A stretch of 64,000 nucleotides of DNA from Vampirovibrionales bacterium (GCA_029262635.1 JAJCZA010000004.1:31015-95014); one strand, 5' to 3'; positions 37,588-46,674 are shown, numbered from the stretch's first letter. Translations and numbers: made by a program. The notes: generated by a model from the letters alone, not told the origin.

Positions 37588-38214
37588 TTAGTAGTTAAAT
37601 TCAATATCCCGTTCCAGCGCCTTTCGGGCCTCTGTAATGACATGCAGTTCCTCGATAGCCTGTCGGGCCTGTTGAAGTTTTATTTTCAGCACCTCATCAT
37701 CTTCTTCCCGGGCTAGCACACTCCCCCGGTAACCACGCCGGTATCGATTCGCTTGCCGCCAGTAGTTCAAGGCGTCTTCCAGACGGCTTACCGCCGTTTG
37801 AATGAGTTGGTAAGAGGTAAACTCTGTTTCCCCATGGGTAAACGTATCTTTAAACAAGTGATTTTCCCTTTTCAGCGCTTGGGTAAACGCACCCAAACGT
37901 TGCAAAGACAACTGACCGCCTTGCTGGTTCAACACCTCTCGAAGCAACATCAATTCATCCGTCACCCCCACCGCTCTTTCCAAATACCCCTGATAAATCA
38001 CTCTGGCCTGAATGGATGTTTTACCTAAAATCGCTTGGGACGGGTCCTGAATGACCGCCTGACTTTCTCCAAACAGGGTTTCATCCAAGGCACTTAAATC
38101 TTCTCGAATGGATGGTAAACCCTCTGCCGCTAATGTATTTCCCAACAGAAGGTTCAAGAGAATTAGGGTTAGCAACCCTTTTATAAAAAAGTGAGTTCGT
38201 TCTATCTTCTTCAT
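37588..38214 (-). CDS. Exported hypothetical protein ending DIEFNY
   Basis: A 208-residue protein. A signal peptide spans about 1-30 (FFIKGLLTLILLNLLLGNTL then AAEG). The mature part is almost entirely helical and charged (YLERAVGVTDELMLLREVLN; AVSRLEDALNYWRQANRYRR; LKIKLQQARQAIEELHVITE). The protein ends LERDIEFNY, matching the DINFNY ending of the other exported protein at 3644-4381. No family is recognised. A periplasmic helical-bundle role is inferred. It converges with the basic repeat protein gene. Confidence 0.65.
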   Translation of the reverse strand: MKKIERTHFFIKGLLTLILLNLLLGNTLAAEGLPSIREDLSALDETLFGESQAVIQDPSQAILGKTSIQARVIYQGYLERAVGVTDELMLLREVLNQQGGQLSLQRLGAFTQALKRENHLFKDTFTHGETEFTSYQLIQTAVSRLEDALNYWRQANRYRRGYRGSVLAREEDDEVLKIKLQQARQAIEELHVITEARKALERDIEFNY

Positions 38215-38358
38215 ATTTTATAGTTTAACGCTAATTTGCCTGAAAACCATCTGGGAAATAGAGGATTTAGACAATCCCTGTTTCAATGGTAGAATGAGCA
38301 AATTAAAATAAGATCATTCCTCACCCCCTATTTCATCCATGAGAAAGGCCTACCTCTT

Positions 38359-38793
38359 ATGAGCAACGACACCATTACTCTGAAGCGGCAAGCAACCATT
38401 CGAACCATTGTAACAGACGATTTTCGTGCACGGGCAAAAAACGAACTGTCCACAGAAATAAAAACCGTTGATAACCAGTTGGAACAACTAGAAGCTCAAT
38501 ACCAAGAGTCTCTAAAACAACTGGAAAGTTTAGCCTCACAAGGTCAAAACGTGAAAGGGCCCATGAATCAGATGAATCAAGAAATGGCCGCTAAACGAAA
38601 CCAGCTAACCGCCTTAAAAATGGAAGTCTCCAAACAGCTAGGTGGGTTAGAGAATGTAGCCAATGGAGCTTTCGTTGTCACTGGCGTATTAGAAAGCTTT
38701 GTCGACGTTAAAGTCGGCGATAACATCTACGAAAAAATCCAGAATTGCTCTATTATTATTGAAGACAGTGTTATTAAAGAAATTAAAGGCTAA
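38359..38793 (+). CDS. ylqD: YlqD family protein
   Basis: A 144-residue protein. An N-terminal strand (ITLKRQATIRTIVTDDFRAR) is followed by a coiled coil (VDNQLEQLEAQYQESLKQLE, up to about residue 90) and a C-terminal beta segment (VLESFVDVKVGDNIYEKI). This matches YlqD, which in Firmicutes lies in the same ylqD-rimM-trmD order seen here; its molecular role is unknown. AAAGG precedes the ATG, and rimM starts 4 bases after the stop, so the genes are translationally linked. rpsP and rplS, usual neighbours elsewhere, are not adjacent. Confidence 0.75.
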   Translation: MSNDTITLKRQATIRTIVTDDFRARAKNELSTEIKTVDNQLEQLEAQYQESLKQLESLASQGQNVKGPMNQMNQEMAAKRNQLTALKMEVSKQLGGLENVANGAFVVTGVLESFVDVKVGDNIYEKIQNCSIIIEDSVIKEIKG

Positions 38794-38797
38794 CCCT

Positions 38798-39388
38798 GTG
38801 AGCGAATCCGAGATGTCCCCTGGGAACAACCAGCGTTTTATCGGAGAAATCATTGGGTTCCACGGCCTTCGCGGGGATGTTAAGGTCAAAGCCAACTCGG
38901 AAAACCCAGACTGGCTCAACACGCTGAAAAAAGTAACTTGGATTCGGGGCGATAAAACGCTGGAGCTGGACATTATCCGAGCTCGAAAAAAAGCCTCTGG
39001 CTCGGTCATTCTCGCTTTTGCCAACTACCGGGACCGCACCCATGTTGAAGCCGAGTTGGCCCAAGGCAAACTTTATGCCGATGACACCAGCCTCCCTCAA
39101 CCCAACGAGGCGGAGGGTGAGTACTGGGCCAGCGACTTAGTGGGGCTAACCGTCATCGATAAAACAACCCAAGCCCCCATTGGGGTCGTCCTGGATTTAC
39201 TCACTTCTGGGGGTCGTGATTTTCTAGAAATCCAGTTGCCCGGTAAGAAGCAAACCTTACTCATTCCGTTTATTGACGAGTTTTTTCCGACGGTAAACCT
39301 TGATACAAAACATATCACCGTAGCTCGACTTAGTGAGTTTATTGATGAATCCACCCAAAAGACCTCGCCAAAGCCTCCAAAGGGATAG
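38798..39388 (+). CDS. rimM: 16S rRNA processing protein RimM
   Basis: A 196-residue 30S maturation factor that binds uS19 and the 16S 3' head. The N-terminal RimM barrel starts RFIGEIIGFHGLRGDVKVKA, with SGSVILAFANYRDRTHVEAE and AQGKLYADDTSLP. The PRC-barrel half has EYWASDLVGLTVID, GVVLDLLTSGGRDFLEIQ and IPFIDEFFPTVNLDTKHI. GTG 38798 was chosen because AAAGG, at the end of ylqD, lies 8 bases upstream. An ATG at 38813 lacks a ribosome site, and longer in-frame starts would overlap ylqD. trmD follows 6 bases after the stop. Confidence 0.94.
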   Translation: MSESEMSPGNNQRFIGEIIGFHGLRGDVKVKANSENPDWLNTLKKVTWIRGDKTLELDIIRARKKASGSVILAFANYRDRTHVEAELAQGKLYADDTSLPQPNEAEGEYWASDLVGLTVIDKTTQAPIGVVLDLLTSGGRDFLEIQLPGKKQTLLIPFIDEFFPTVNLDTKHITVARLSEFIDESTQKTSPKPPKG

Positions 39389-39394
39389 TTCCCC

Positions 39395-40144
39395 ATGCGT
39401 TTTTCTGTTATCAGTCTGTTTCCCGATATCATCCAAGCTTACTGCCAAACCAGCATTGTGGGGCGGGCTCAAAAGGCAGGACTGATTCAGCTAGACGTCA
39501 TAAACCCAAGAGATTTCGCAGAAGGGGCCCATCGAAAAGTTGATGACTCACCTTATGGCGGGGGAAGTGGTATGGTGATGCTCTGTGAACCGCTGGATAA
39601 AGCCTACCAATCACTACAGCTATCCGATGGGGAAGCAGAAAAATCCCAGAGGCGTATTCTCCTGACCTCGCCCACCGGGCGCAAGATGGATCAGGCGTAT
39701 GTCCAAAAACTGGCCAAGGATGCGTCCCATATTGTTCTCTTTTGCGGCCACTATGAGGGGATTGACCATCGGATTCAGCAATTAATCCCAGAAACAGAGG
39801 AAGTTTCCATTGGCGATTTCGTCCTGACCGGCGGCGAACTACCTGCTTTGTGTGTCATCGACGCTGTTAGCCGTATGCTCCCCGGTGTGGTGCAAAAATT
39901 CACGTCTGTGGAATCCGATTCGTTTTACAACGGCCTATTAGACTACCCTCATTACACCCGCCCTGCTGAATACAAAGGCATTCCCGTGCCAGAGGTTTTG
40001 CTCTCTGGAAACCACGAAGCCATCAGCACCTGGCGACGGCGACAATCCATCGAGCGCACCTGGCGGTACCGACCGGATTTGCTTGAATCCATCAAGCTAA
40101 CCCCTGAAGAATCCAACTGGATCCATCAACTCGACAGACACTAA
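39395..40144 (+). CDS. trmD: tRNA (guanine37-N1)-methyltransferase TrmD
   Basis: A 249-residue SPOUT (trefoil-knot) enzyme that methylates G37 of tRNAs using SAM to prevent +1 frameshifting. Hallmarks are RFSVISLFPDIIQAYCQTSI at the N-terminus, HRKVDDSPYGGGSGMVMLCE, LLTSPTGRKMDQAYV, LFCGHYEGIDHRI and the knot IGDFVLTGGELPALCVIDAV. YTRPAEYKGIPVPEVLLSGN also matches. It is the last gene of ylqD-rimM-trmD. Its 3' end overlaps the convergent exonuclease gene by four bases. Confidence 0.97.
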   Translation: MRFSVISLFPDIIQAYCQTSIVGRAQKAGLIQLDVINPRDFAEGAHRKVDDSPYGGGSGMVMLCEPLDKAYQSLQLSDGEAEKSQRRILLTSPTGRKMDQAYVQKLAKDASHIVLFCGHYEGIDHRIQQLIPETEEVSIGDFVLTGGELPALCVIDAVSRMLPGVVQKFTSVESDSFYNGLLDYPHYTRPAEYKGIPVPEVLLSGNHEAISTWRRRQSIERTWRYRPDLLESIKLTPEESNWIHQLDRH

Positions 40145-42426
40145 GGCTTAGTTGGCAGATTAACCCAACGTGTGGCTCCTGAAGGGTGATCGTAAGGTAA
40201 GGGTTTTTTCAGCTTAACCACGTTGTCCAAGACCCAGGCACAGGTTTTTTCCCCGTAAGGTAAGCCCTTCTCATGAAGAACTTCCTGCGGAATCTGGTGC
40301 TTCTCAGCATGAGTTGTCATCATCTCCTCTTGTGTCAGCGGGCCAACACAATCCACGAGTTCGGCGGTTCCATAAACCTTCCCGGTTCCGCGTTGGATCA
40401 GGGCGACGGTGCCTCGATAACGGGTGGGCCCTCGTCGAACTTCCCAGCGTTTTTGTCCATCCAAAATAGAAGCCAAGGATTTTTCATTAAAAATCAAGCC
40501 TTTTTCGATCGGCTGGCCTGAAGGGCTCACAATCATTTTACCCTGTCGTTTAGCCGACTGACTCACCATAGTTTTAGCTCGCCGACGAGGCTTTCTCGCT
40601 TCGACTTCAAGCTGAGTAAAAATACCAGACTCAATCAGTTTCTCATCTTCGGCCAATGGTTTTTCCGTATAAAAATATCGATGCCCGATCTCAGCCATCA
40701 CTTGTTTCACATGCTGATCCACCTGAGTGGTCATTCGGGCAAGCAGTTTATGATACAAACGATACGTACTACCCTGCTCACCTTTTTTCCCTTTTTCCTC
40801 AATCACTTGATTAAAATAGGCTTTCATTGCGTCATGCAACTGTTTTTTAAAGGCTTTTCGCTCAGCAGGAAGGGATTCAGCGGTCGGAATCCGATGCATC
40901 AGAAATTCTTCAGTTAGAAAGTCACCTACGGCTTTGCGCAACCCTTTAAATAAAGCCCGTTCAATATCAACCGAGTTTTTACGCTTAATTGGCTGAATGG
41001 CTTTACGTAAAGTGGTCACCCCATCCACTAGGTGGGTTGAGGGAATATCATCGCCAAATTTGTGCCTTAGATAATCTCGGTTTTCCCTATCACGCTCCTT
41101 ACGAATAGCCTTTACCAGATCACGATCCAATTCATCGGTGCCATCCCATGCTTTCGTTCCATCCCACCCAAAAATGCTTAAAGAAATATCCAGTTTGGGT
41201 AGGCCTGACTGCTGATTTTCATGGTAAACAGACGACCCATGCTGAAACCGTAAGACATCCGCCACCTCAAGAGATTCTTTTTCCTCATCGCTCAATGGCA
41301 TCATCGCCTCGAATAAAGCCCGGTTATTGCGGACCACCTCCGCAATATGGGCCGCCTTGACAATTGGTCTCATTTTCCGGTTCCGAGGCAGATTACTTTC
41401 CGCAAATTTTGCCCATTTCAACGGAATTTGATGCTTTTCCAGATAGCTCAAACAATACTTTAGGACATCCACCGTTGCATCCACATCTGCCTGAGCATCA
41501 TGAGCATTTTCCAACGGGGTTCCCATTAAAATTTCATAGTGGTTTGTTAGTTTTCGGTTCAGGGCATTAAACGGATGAATTCGCTGAAGCAGAACAAACG
41601 GATCCAATACGAGCGCCGCATCCATCGGACGAAGAGGAGGAGCACCTTTTCTAACTCTATTCAGACGGTGAATGGCTTCATTGATCATCCCCACATCAAA
41701 TTTAGCGTTATAACCTACCAACAGGGCATTTTCACCTATTTGTTCCTTAAGAATCGGGCGCAAAATCTCATGCATCTGAGGCGCGTCTTTCAAATCCAAC
41801 GGCGTAATCCCATGAATTGCCTGTGCACCAGGCTGAATGGGGAACATATTTCCATTTTCAAGAAAACCCGGATGAATTAGGACATTATGATCGCCCAGAT
41901 GAGTGACCACATGGTCTTCTCTAACATGAGAAAAAGCCAGTTGAATGACTCGATCTGCTTTTTTAACCCCCGTTGTTTCTGTATCAAACACCACATAAGG
42001 AATTTGTCCAATTTTATTTTTCTTTTTATTTTGAAGCCAATGGGTGTAAGGGTATTCTCCCGTGGCCCTGATTTGCTTCTCTAATACTTCAGCATTACAG
42101 CGGTGCATCTCACGCGCTTTACTTTTAACCAGCGTATGATAAGTGGCCAAAGGTGTAGGCGTATTTTTCCGGTTGTATACATGGTAATCAGTGGCTTTTG
42201 GATCTTTTTTCTGAGAAGGGCTGGCTGGTTCCTTTTCCTTTGCCTCTTCTGTCACCTCAGAGCCGGCAAAACGAATATAGCTTCGGGGCACCCCCTGATG
42301 CACAAACGCCGTTTTTTCCTCATGAGGCTTGTCCAGAATTGCCTCTAACGTCTTCACCGGATCAAAAACAATCGATTGCTGACCATCCGTCTGGGCCTTA
42401 AAAACTAATGAATCGTAAAACATCAT
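40141..42426 (-). CDS. DnaQ-type 3'-5' exonuclease fused to a C-terminal ASCH domain
   Basis: A 761-residue protein. The N-terminal ~140 residues are unique and include SLVFKAQ (6-12) and IRFAG (51-55), like the leader motifs elsewhere in the window. A DEDDh exonuclease domain spans about 143-335: YVVFDTETTG (Asp148, Glu150), HGITPLDL, LVGYNAKFDVGMINEAI and HDAQADVDATVDVL. A ~300-residue helical region follows. The last ~130 residues (IEKGLIFNEKSLASILDGQK, WEVRRG, TAELVDCVGPLT, CAWVLDN) look like an ASCH domain, a PUA-like nucleic-acid or modified-base binding fold. The gene starts 6 bases after the PLD gene, so the two form a unit. Nuclease activity is expected; the role (defence, repair or effector) is unknown. 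Confidence 0.75.
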   Translation of the reverse strand: MMFYDSLVFKAQTDGQQSIVFDPVKTLEAILDKPHEEKTAFVHQGVPRSYIRFAGSEVTEEAKEKEPASPSQKKDPKATDYHVYNRKNTPTPLATYHTLVKSKAREMHRCNAEVLEKQIRATGEYPYTHWLQNKKKNKIGQIPYVVFDTETTGVKKADRVIQLAFSHVREDHVVTHLGDHNVLIHPGFLENGNMFPIQPGAQAIHGITPLDLKDAPQMHEILRPILKEQIGENALLVGYNAKFDVGMINEAIHRLNRVRKGAPPLRPMDAALVLDPFVLLQRIHPFNALNRKLTNHYEILMGTPLENAHDAQADVDATVDVLKYCLSYLEKHQIPLKWAKFAESNLPRNRKMRPIVKAAHIAEVVRNNRALFEAMMPLSDEEKESLEVADVLRFQHGSSVYHENQQSGLPKLDISLSIFGWDGTKAWDGTDELDRDLVKAIRKERDRENRDYLRHKFGDDIPSTHLVDGVTTLRKAIQPIKRKNSVDIERALFKGLRKAVGDFLTEEFLMHRIPTAESLPAERKAFKKQLHDAMKAYFNQVIEEKGKKGEQGSTYRLYHKLLARMTTQVDQHVKQVMAEIGHRYFYTEKPLAEDEKLIESGIFTQLEVEARKPRRRAKTMVSQSAKRQGKMIVSPSGQPIEKGLIFNEKSLASILDGQKRWEVRRGPTRYRGTVALIQRGTGKVYGTAELVDCVGPLTQEEMMTTHAEKHQIPQEVLHEKGLPYGEKTCAWVLDNVVKLKKPLPYDHPSGATRWVNLPTKP

Positions 42427-42432
42427 ACTGAA

Positions 42433-44136
42433 TCAAGCTTTCTCCATTTCCTTGAGTCCTTTAAGAACTTTCCTCTCAAAAGCGTCATAGACCGGTTTGT
42501 TCATGGTTTGCTCGTATTGTCCGGAGACAATGGGAAGACTGTACTTCCAGTCCACATTAAATTGCTCAAGAAAGCGCTTGGCCAACTCCGGCGATTTAAC
42601 GATTAAAGCCACGTCTCGATTCCCTCGGGTATACTTTTGACCTTCAGGAACGGATTCATAATCTGGGCGCTCGCCCTGATCCAGGTTCGTCTCCAATGCG
42701 GCGGCACTAATATTGGCCGAACCAATCATCAGTTCATTACGATTAAAAACCGACCACTTGGCATGCAGTCTTTCCTGTGTTTCGTCATGTTCATTATAAA
42801 AACGAACCGGCACACCCGATTTAATCATCTCGTAAATGGAATTACGGCTGTAAGGGAACTGATCCACCACTCCGGCGGAATGAAGCACTCGAATTTTTGC
42901 CTGCCCCTCCTGATGCAGTTTAATCATCTGATTCTTCAGCGTTTTATGGGTCCAAACAAATTGTTCCGAAGCAAAGTCTTTCAGATCAGGACTCGCCAGT
43001 TTTTCTTTTAGAAAATCGCCAATACTCTCTTCGCCTGAGTACCCAATCGCCTCGTATTCCCGAGGTTTTGTGTTCAACACCTGAATGGCCGGATGAGAAA
43101 CCGGTTCAATGGCAGGCAATTGCTTTCGAGTCATTGCAACAGGTACATTAGGATTGGCATAATGTTTCGCCATAATCCAGTCCGGGTAAAATGTTTCTGC
43201 CTGAATATTAGCCACTTCCGGCCCTTCAATAGCCACACAGGCATCCCAGTTTGCCGCTGAATGGTTGCTTAGATTCATCCCACCCAATAAAGCGTATTTC
43301 CCATCCACAGCCAGTAGTTTCACATGGTAGATATTGGCCAGTTCCCGAGGGTAGGTCACGACTTCAATGGGTAATTTTGTACCAGGTTTTAGATCTTCAA
43401 TCCCCAGCCGTTTTGCCAGCTCTGGATCCTGGATGGGCTCCCCGTTTTTCAGCTTGTTCAATAAATCCACCATACCCGCATTATTCAGCCGACGCGGAAT
43501 AATGGGCACCCGGTATTCATCGTATTCATAAAGCACACTACCATCTAGAATCATTTGAACAGGGACGCCTTCCCGAGCTTTTTTAATCAACAGGGGCAGA
43601 ATTTTTTGCTGTTGCTTCCAGCCGGGATTACCTTCGGCCCCATCAGTTTCTCGTCCACCATCCACCCAGATGTTATCGAAATCATACATGCCGATCTGAA
43701 TAGAATCTTTTGCTTTAGCGATTTGGGTAATCCATTGATCGAAAATCTGTTCCGCTCCCAGTAGTGCCGTAATTTTTGTGGTGACCGGTTTACCCTGATG
43801 GTGCCCTATAAGGGGAACTGTCACCCCATCAAGAACATGTTTATAGGGTTTTACCCCTTTAATATAAGGCATGGCAAACTCCAAGTAGTCCATCATGCTC
43901 ATGCCCAGATTTTTCGCCCGAACGACCAGATTATTCCAGGACGTTAACTGGTCTTTTTCTATTCGAATCTGACGGCGAACGTATTGCTTCTCTGTTTTTT
44001 TAGGCTTGGGGCCTTGCTTGCTTTCACCAAAACGGACGAGAGTCGATGAATAGCTCCTCCCCAAGGGCTTTAATGGTGTCACCGCTTTCGAATGCTCTCT
44101 TGGTGCAATACCAAGCGACAGGTTCGCTACATTCAC
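42433..44136 (-). CDS. Phospholipase D superfamily (HKD) protein with VRFGES leader element
   Basis: A 567-residue protein. The leader (about 1-45) includes STLVRFGESKQ and is Lys/Pro-rich. Two PLD half-sites are seen: YHVKLLAVDGKYALLGGMNL (His271, Lys273, Asp278) and LHAKWSVFNRNELMIGSANI (His458, Lys460, with Asn465 where Asp is usual). Such enzymes cleave phosphodiesters through a phospho-histidine and include phospholipases, cardiolipin synthases and nucleases. No membrane helices are present, so a cardiolipin synthase is unlikely. GTG 44136 has GGGGA ~8 bases upstream. It is followed immediately by the exonuclease-ASCH gene, which favours a nucleic-acid substrate (inference). Confidence 0.8.
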   Translation of the reverse strand: MNVANLSLGIAPREHSKAVTPLKPLGRSYSSTLVRFGESKQGPKPKKTEKQYVRRQIRIEKDQLTSWNNLVVRAKNLGMSMMDYLEFAMPYIKGVKPYKHVLDGVTVPLIGHHQGKPVTTKITALLGAEQIFDQWITQIAKAKDSIQIGMYDFDNIWVDGGRETDGAEGNPGWKQQQKILPLLIKKAREGVPVQMILDGSVLYEYDEYRVPIIPRRLNNAGMVDLLNKLKNGEPIQDPELAKRLGIEDLKPGTKLPIEVVTYPRELANIYHVKLLAVDGKYALLGGMNLSNHSAANWDACVAIEGPEVANIQAETFYPDWIMAKHYANPNVPVAMTRKQLPAIEPVSHPAIQVLNTKPREYEAIGYSGEESIGDFLKEKLASPDLKDFASEQFVWTHKTLKNQMIKLHQEGQAKIRVLHSAGVVDQFPYSRNSIYEMIKSGVPVRFYNEHDETQERLHAKWSVFNRNELMIGSANISAAALETNLDQGERPDYESVPEGQKYTRGNRDVALIVKSPELAKRFLEQFNVDWKYSLPIVSGQYEQTMNKPVYDAFERKVLKGLKEMEKA

Positions 44137-44256
44137 GAAAATTTCCCCTTACAGGCTCCCTCAACCACAGATGGAACGATGACCCCAAGCCTCATCCATA
44201 AAACTTATTAAATTTTTTATTTTTATAAGTATAACGAGATCAAAACGAAATGAAAA

Positions 44257-44293
44257 GTAAATGTAAAAAAACAGGCATTATTTTTACATTTAC
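44257..44293 (-). terminator. Terminator of the 58-residue small gene
   Basis: A 13-bp perfect stem (gtaaatgtaaaaa / tttttacatttac) with an 11-base loop. On the minus strand it is followed by ttttcattt, 52 bases after the small gene's stop. Confidence 0.7.
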
Positions 44294-44344
44294 CTTATTT
44301 AATTAAGCTAACAGAAGAAATAACCGCTTTTTTGTCGATGTGGG

Positions 44345-44521
44345 TTACACATCGTTAATCGCTAGATTCACCTTATTGAACATGGACAACACATCCATGC
44401 TTCCATACAAAATTTCCCGACCTTCCTCAATGGTAGTCAACAGTTCTCGCTCAGCCGTTTCAGATAAATCCTTAGCGTACTTTGAACCCAAATAGCGTTC
44501 CAAATCACCGTATTTTGACAT
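44345..44521 (-). CDS. Small hypothetical protein, 58 residues
   Basis: A short frame encoding MSKYGDLERYLGSKYAKDLS, then ETAERELLTTIEEGREILYG and SMDVLSMFNKVNLAINDV. The composition is that of a soluble helical protein. An AGGGGG ribosome site lies ~11 bases before the ATG, and a perfect-stem terminator follows at 44257-44293, so it is a self-contained gene. No family is recognised. The position, between the PLD/exonuclease pair and another unknown gene on the same strand, leaves open a role with either. Confidence 0.65.
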   Translation of the reverse strand: MSKYGDLERYLGSKYAKDLSETAERELLTTIEEGREILYGSMDVLSMFNKVNLAINDV

Positions 44522-44758
44522 AAGCGTGGTATCCCCCTAAGATTTCCCCGATTTTACCCTTAAGTACTATTTATATGAGATTAAATAAGACCGATTCATT
44601 CATATGCTGAGCACACGCAATGAAATTCCCCATGAGTATTGTATAAACCCGATTCCCCGATGTGGGTTGCTACAATAGAATAAAACCCAAACATTCTGAA
44701 AGATTGTCAAAATCAGGCTAAAAGAGGGTGAAGCTTAAGGATTATTTAATCATTACCC
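44522..44758. other. Intergenic region
   Basis: A spacer between two minus-strand genes. It includes the inverted pair gagggt / accctc (about 44726-44762), which with a following tttt on the minus strand may terminate the upstream gene. Nothing else is seen. Confidence 0.4.
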
Positions 44759-45346
44759 TCATGAGTCCGCTTGATTCAGCATATTTGCCGATAACTTCAT
44801 GCCGGAGTCTTCATCAAGAACCTGAGAAGAATCAGCGACTTCTTCATTGATAACCCGTTTCAAGAAAATATCTGACCGATTGTCACCGGCTTGAGCCACA
44901 GTCTCTGTCAGTTCTTCATAGTCCTGCCCAAAAATGTCTGAAACAATCAGTTCCACTTCCTCTGGATCACAAAGCGTACCATTTTGAATACAGTACTCCT
45001 TATACGCTTCAACCGATTCTAACGAAATCACCAACCGAAAGGCCGACTCGGTTCGTGCCTCATCTGGCATCAACAAAATATTATTAATCGCCTTATGCAG
45101 AATAGGATCTTTGTCATACCAGCGTCGTTTGGCCTTCGACTGAATTAATCCCAACACCCGGTGATGACCAAAGCTTTTCAGCTCATCCGGTGTTCCTAAC
45201 AACGTATTATCCATGACAAAACTAATCACACCCTGCGCTACAATCCTCTGCAAAGGCGGAGGCAACTCTCGTAACATTTCGATCGAGTTGTAAATATCCG
45301 GGTGATTATCGTACCAACGATTTCCTTTTTTGGGTTTATAAACCAT
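44759..45346 (-). CDS. Hypothetical protein with two RWYD repeat domains
   Basis: A 195-residue protein of no recognised family. It contains an internal duplication. NRWYDNHPDIYNSIEMLREL (about 9-28) and RRWYDKDPILHKAINNILLM (about 74-93) align as (N/R)RWYDxxPxxxxxIxxL, and each is followed by a helix ending VISF or VISL. The C-terminal ~70 residues are acidic (CDPEEVELIVSDIFGQDYEE). There is no signal peptide or membrane segment. Duplicated helical modules suggest a small adaptor or binding protein. It is upstream of the small gene and the PLD/exonuclease pair on the same strand, but separated by gaps. Confidence 0.6.
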   Translation of the reverse strand: MVYKPKKGNRWYDNHPDIYNSIEMLRELPPPLQRIVAQGVISFVMDNTLLGTPDELKSFGHHRVLGLIQSKAKRRWYDKDPILHKAINNILLMPDEARTESAFRLVISLESVEAYKEYCIQNGTLCDPEEVELIVSDIFGQDYEELTETVAQAGDNRSDIFLKRVINEEVADSSQVLDEDSGMKLSANMLNQADS

Positions 45347-45613
45347 TTTCCTGAGATGTTCCCTTGACTAAAGCAAACTAAACAAAAAGTCCATCATTAA
45401 GCCTCTATCGGCAGGATCTATAAAAAGTTAAACGAAAATCGTTCCATTTTTTTGAATCAGGGTCGTCATAGGTGTTAAGATAGGTAAAGCCTATGAGAGC
45501 AAAGCGAGCCGGAAAATAAAGTTTTCCATTTCCTCGTCGACACCTATTATACATAAATAATACGGCACGGCTAAATGGCTTAAATTCTATTAACACAAGG
45601 AAAAAAGAAGAGC

Positions 45614-46039
45614 ATGAAAGCTGAAAAAGGATTTACACTAAGCGAACTCACTGTAACCCTGATGGTTGCCGCCGTTCTGTCTTCTTTTGCCTTTTTTTCC
45701 TTCCGAGATTACCGTGAAGGTGCAGACGCCGAACTTATTGACGCCATGCAGGCATCACTTCAGTCTATTGTTTCTCAAGCCTCCGCTCGAACCGATACAA
45801 ACGCTGTTAATCTGGATCAAAATGCGGTGGTTCGAGCCGTTCGCTCTGATGGTCAACTTGCTGGCGGTGAGCGAGTAGAATTCACGACAACTGGCGCGGG
45901 TGTTTACCGGGTCGTTATTGGTATAAACAACCGGAGCGCTAACTATGTCGTTAATCCCAGTGGCACCGTCGCATTGACTAATCTATCCGGGTTTTCTCAT
46001 TTTGGTATTTCCAACAATGGCACAATTAAAAAGCTGTAA
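45614..46039 (+). CDS. Type IV pilin-like (pseudopilin) protein
   Basis: A 141-residue protein. The N-terminus MKAEKGFTLSELTVTLMVAA is a class III signal: prepilin peptidase would cut after Gly6, leaving Phe1 and the conserved Glu5, followed by the hydrophobic assembly helix. The C-terminal globular part is Ser/Thr/Asn-rich and beta-rich (FTTTGAGVYRVVIGINNRSA). It would be assembled into a pilus or pseudopilus that could serve adhesion, DNA uptake (compare comEC/comEA here) or secretion. A second prepilin gene follows 26 bases downstream. AAGGAAAAAAG precedes the ATG. Confidence 0.85.
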   Translation: MKAEKGFTLSELTVTLMVAAVLSSFAFFSFRDYREGADAELIDAMQASLQSIVSQASARTDTNAVNLDQNAVVRAVRSDGQLAGGERVEFTTTGAGVYRVVIGINNRSANYVVNPSGTVALTNLSGFSHFGISNNGTIKKL

Positions 46040-46065
46040 CACAGACGCAATTAAAGAAGGACGAT

Positions 46066-46674
46066 ATGAGACAACAAACGCTTCGACAATCAGAACAGGG
46101 CTTAACTCTAATGGAAATCGCGATTTCCATGGCGATTTTCAGCGTTCTTTCTGTTGCCATCGCCGGGTTGCTTTCATCGGGAATTAACACCCAAATGGCC
46201 TATCGGACTCATGAGTATCAACAAACCATTGCCTCCAATGTGGTCGACACACTGCGAATGGATCTAATGACAGCCAATCAGGTTGATATTACCGGTGGCG
46301 GAAGTGGTTTAAGGATCCGTGACTCAGCAGGCGGCACCGTCGCCAATTGGCAGATTGGCGGCACTTATAGTCCACCCGGTTGCAGTAACGTTTCAGCCGT
46401 TTTGCGTAATGGGCAACCGATTGGTATAAGCCCCGCGCCTTGCCATATGCCGATGGTTATTAGCTGCGGTGGAAATGGAGCTCCTGGATGTTTTCAAGGT
46501 TTTGATATCAATGGAAACCCTTCAGTATCCAATGTGAAACGGGTGGTTTTGAATGAACTGGCTGTTGCCAGTACGGCCTCGGGGAATAGTCCTATTGATC
46601 GCGAGTTCGGACCTGCGGTCTATCGAATTAACGAGTTCAGTTTTGAAATTCTCTCAGGGACAACTTTTGAATAG
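46066..46674 (+). CDS. Prepilin-type protein (minor pseudopilin, PulJ/PilW-like)
   Basis: A 202-residue protein. The N-terminus has the prepilin site SEQGLTLMEIAISMAIFSVL, with Gly before Leu and Glu at +5. A long assembly helix and a beta-rich domain follow with four or five cysteines (PPGCSNV, APCHMP, ISCGGNG, PGCFQG), suggesting disulfides. The length and ending suit a minor pseudopilin that primes the filament. It is co-oriented with the preceding pilin-like gene; AAGGA precedes the ATG. It converges with rdgB, four bases apart. Confidence 0.82.
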   Translation: MRQQTLRQSEQGLTLMEIAISMAIFSVLSVAIAGLLSSGINTQMAYRTHEYQQTIASNVVDTLRMDLMTANQVDITGGGSGLRIRDSAGGTVANWQIGGTYSPPGCSNVSAVLRNGQPIGISPAPCHMPMVISCGGNGAPGCFQGFDINGNPSVSNVKRVVLNELAVASTASGNSPIDREFGPAVYRINEFSFEILSGTTFE

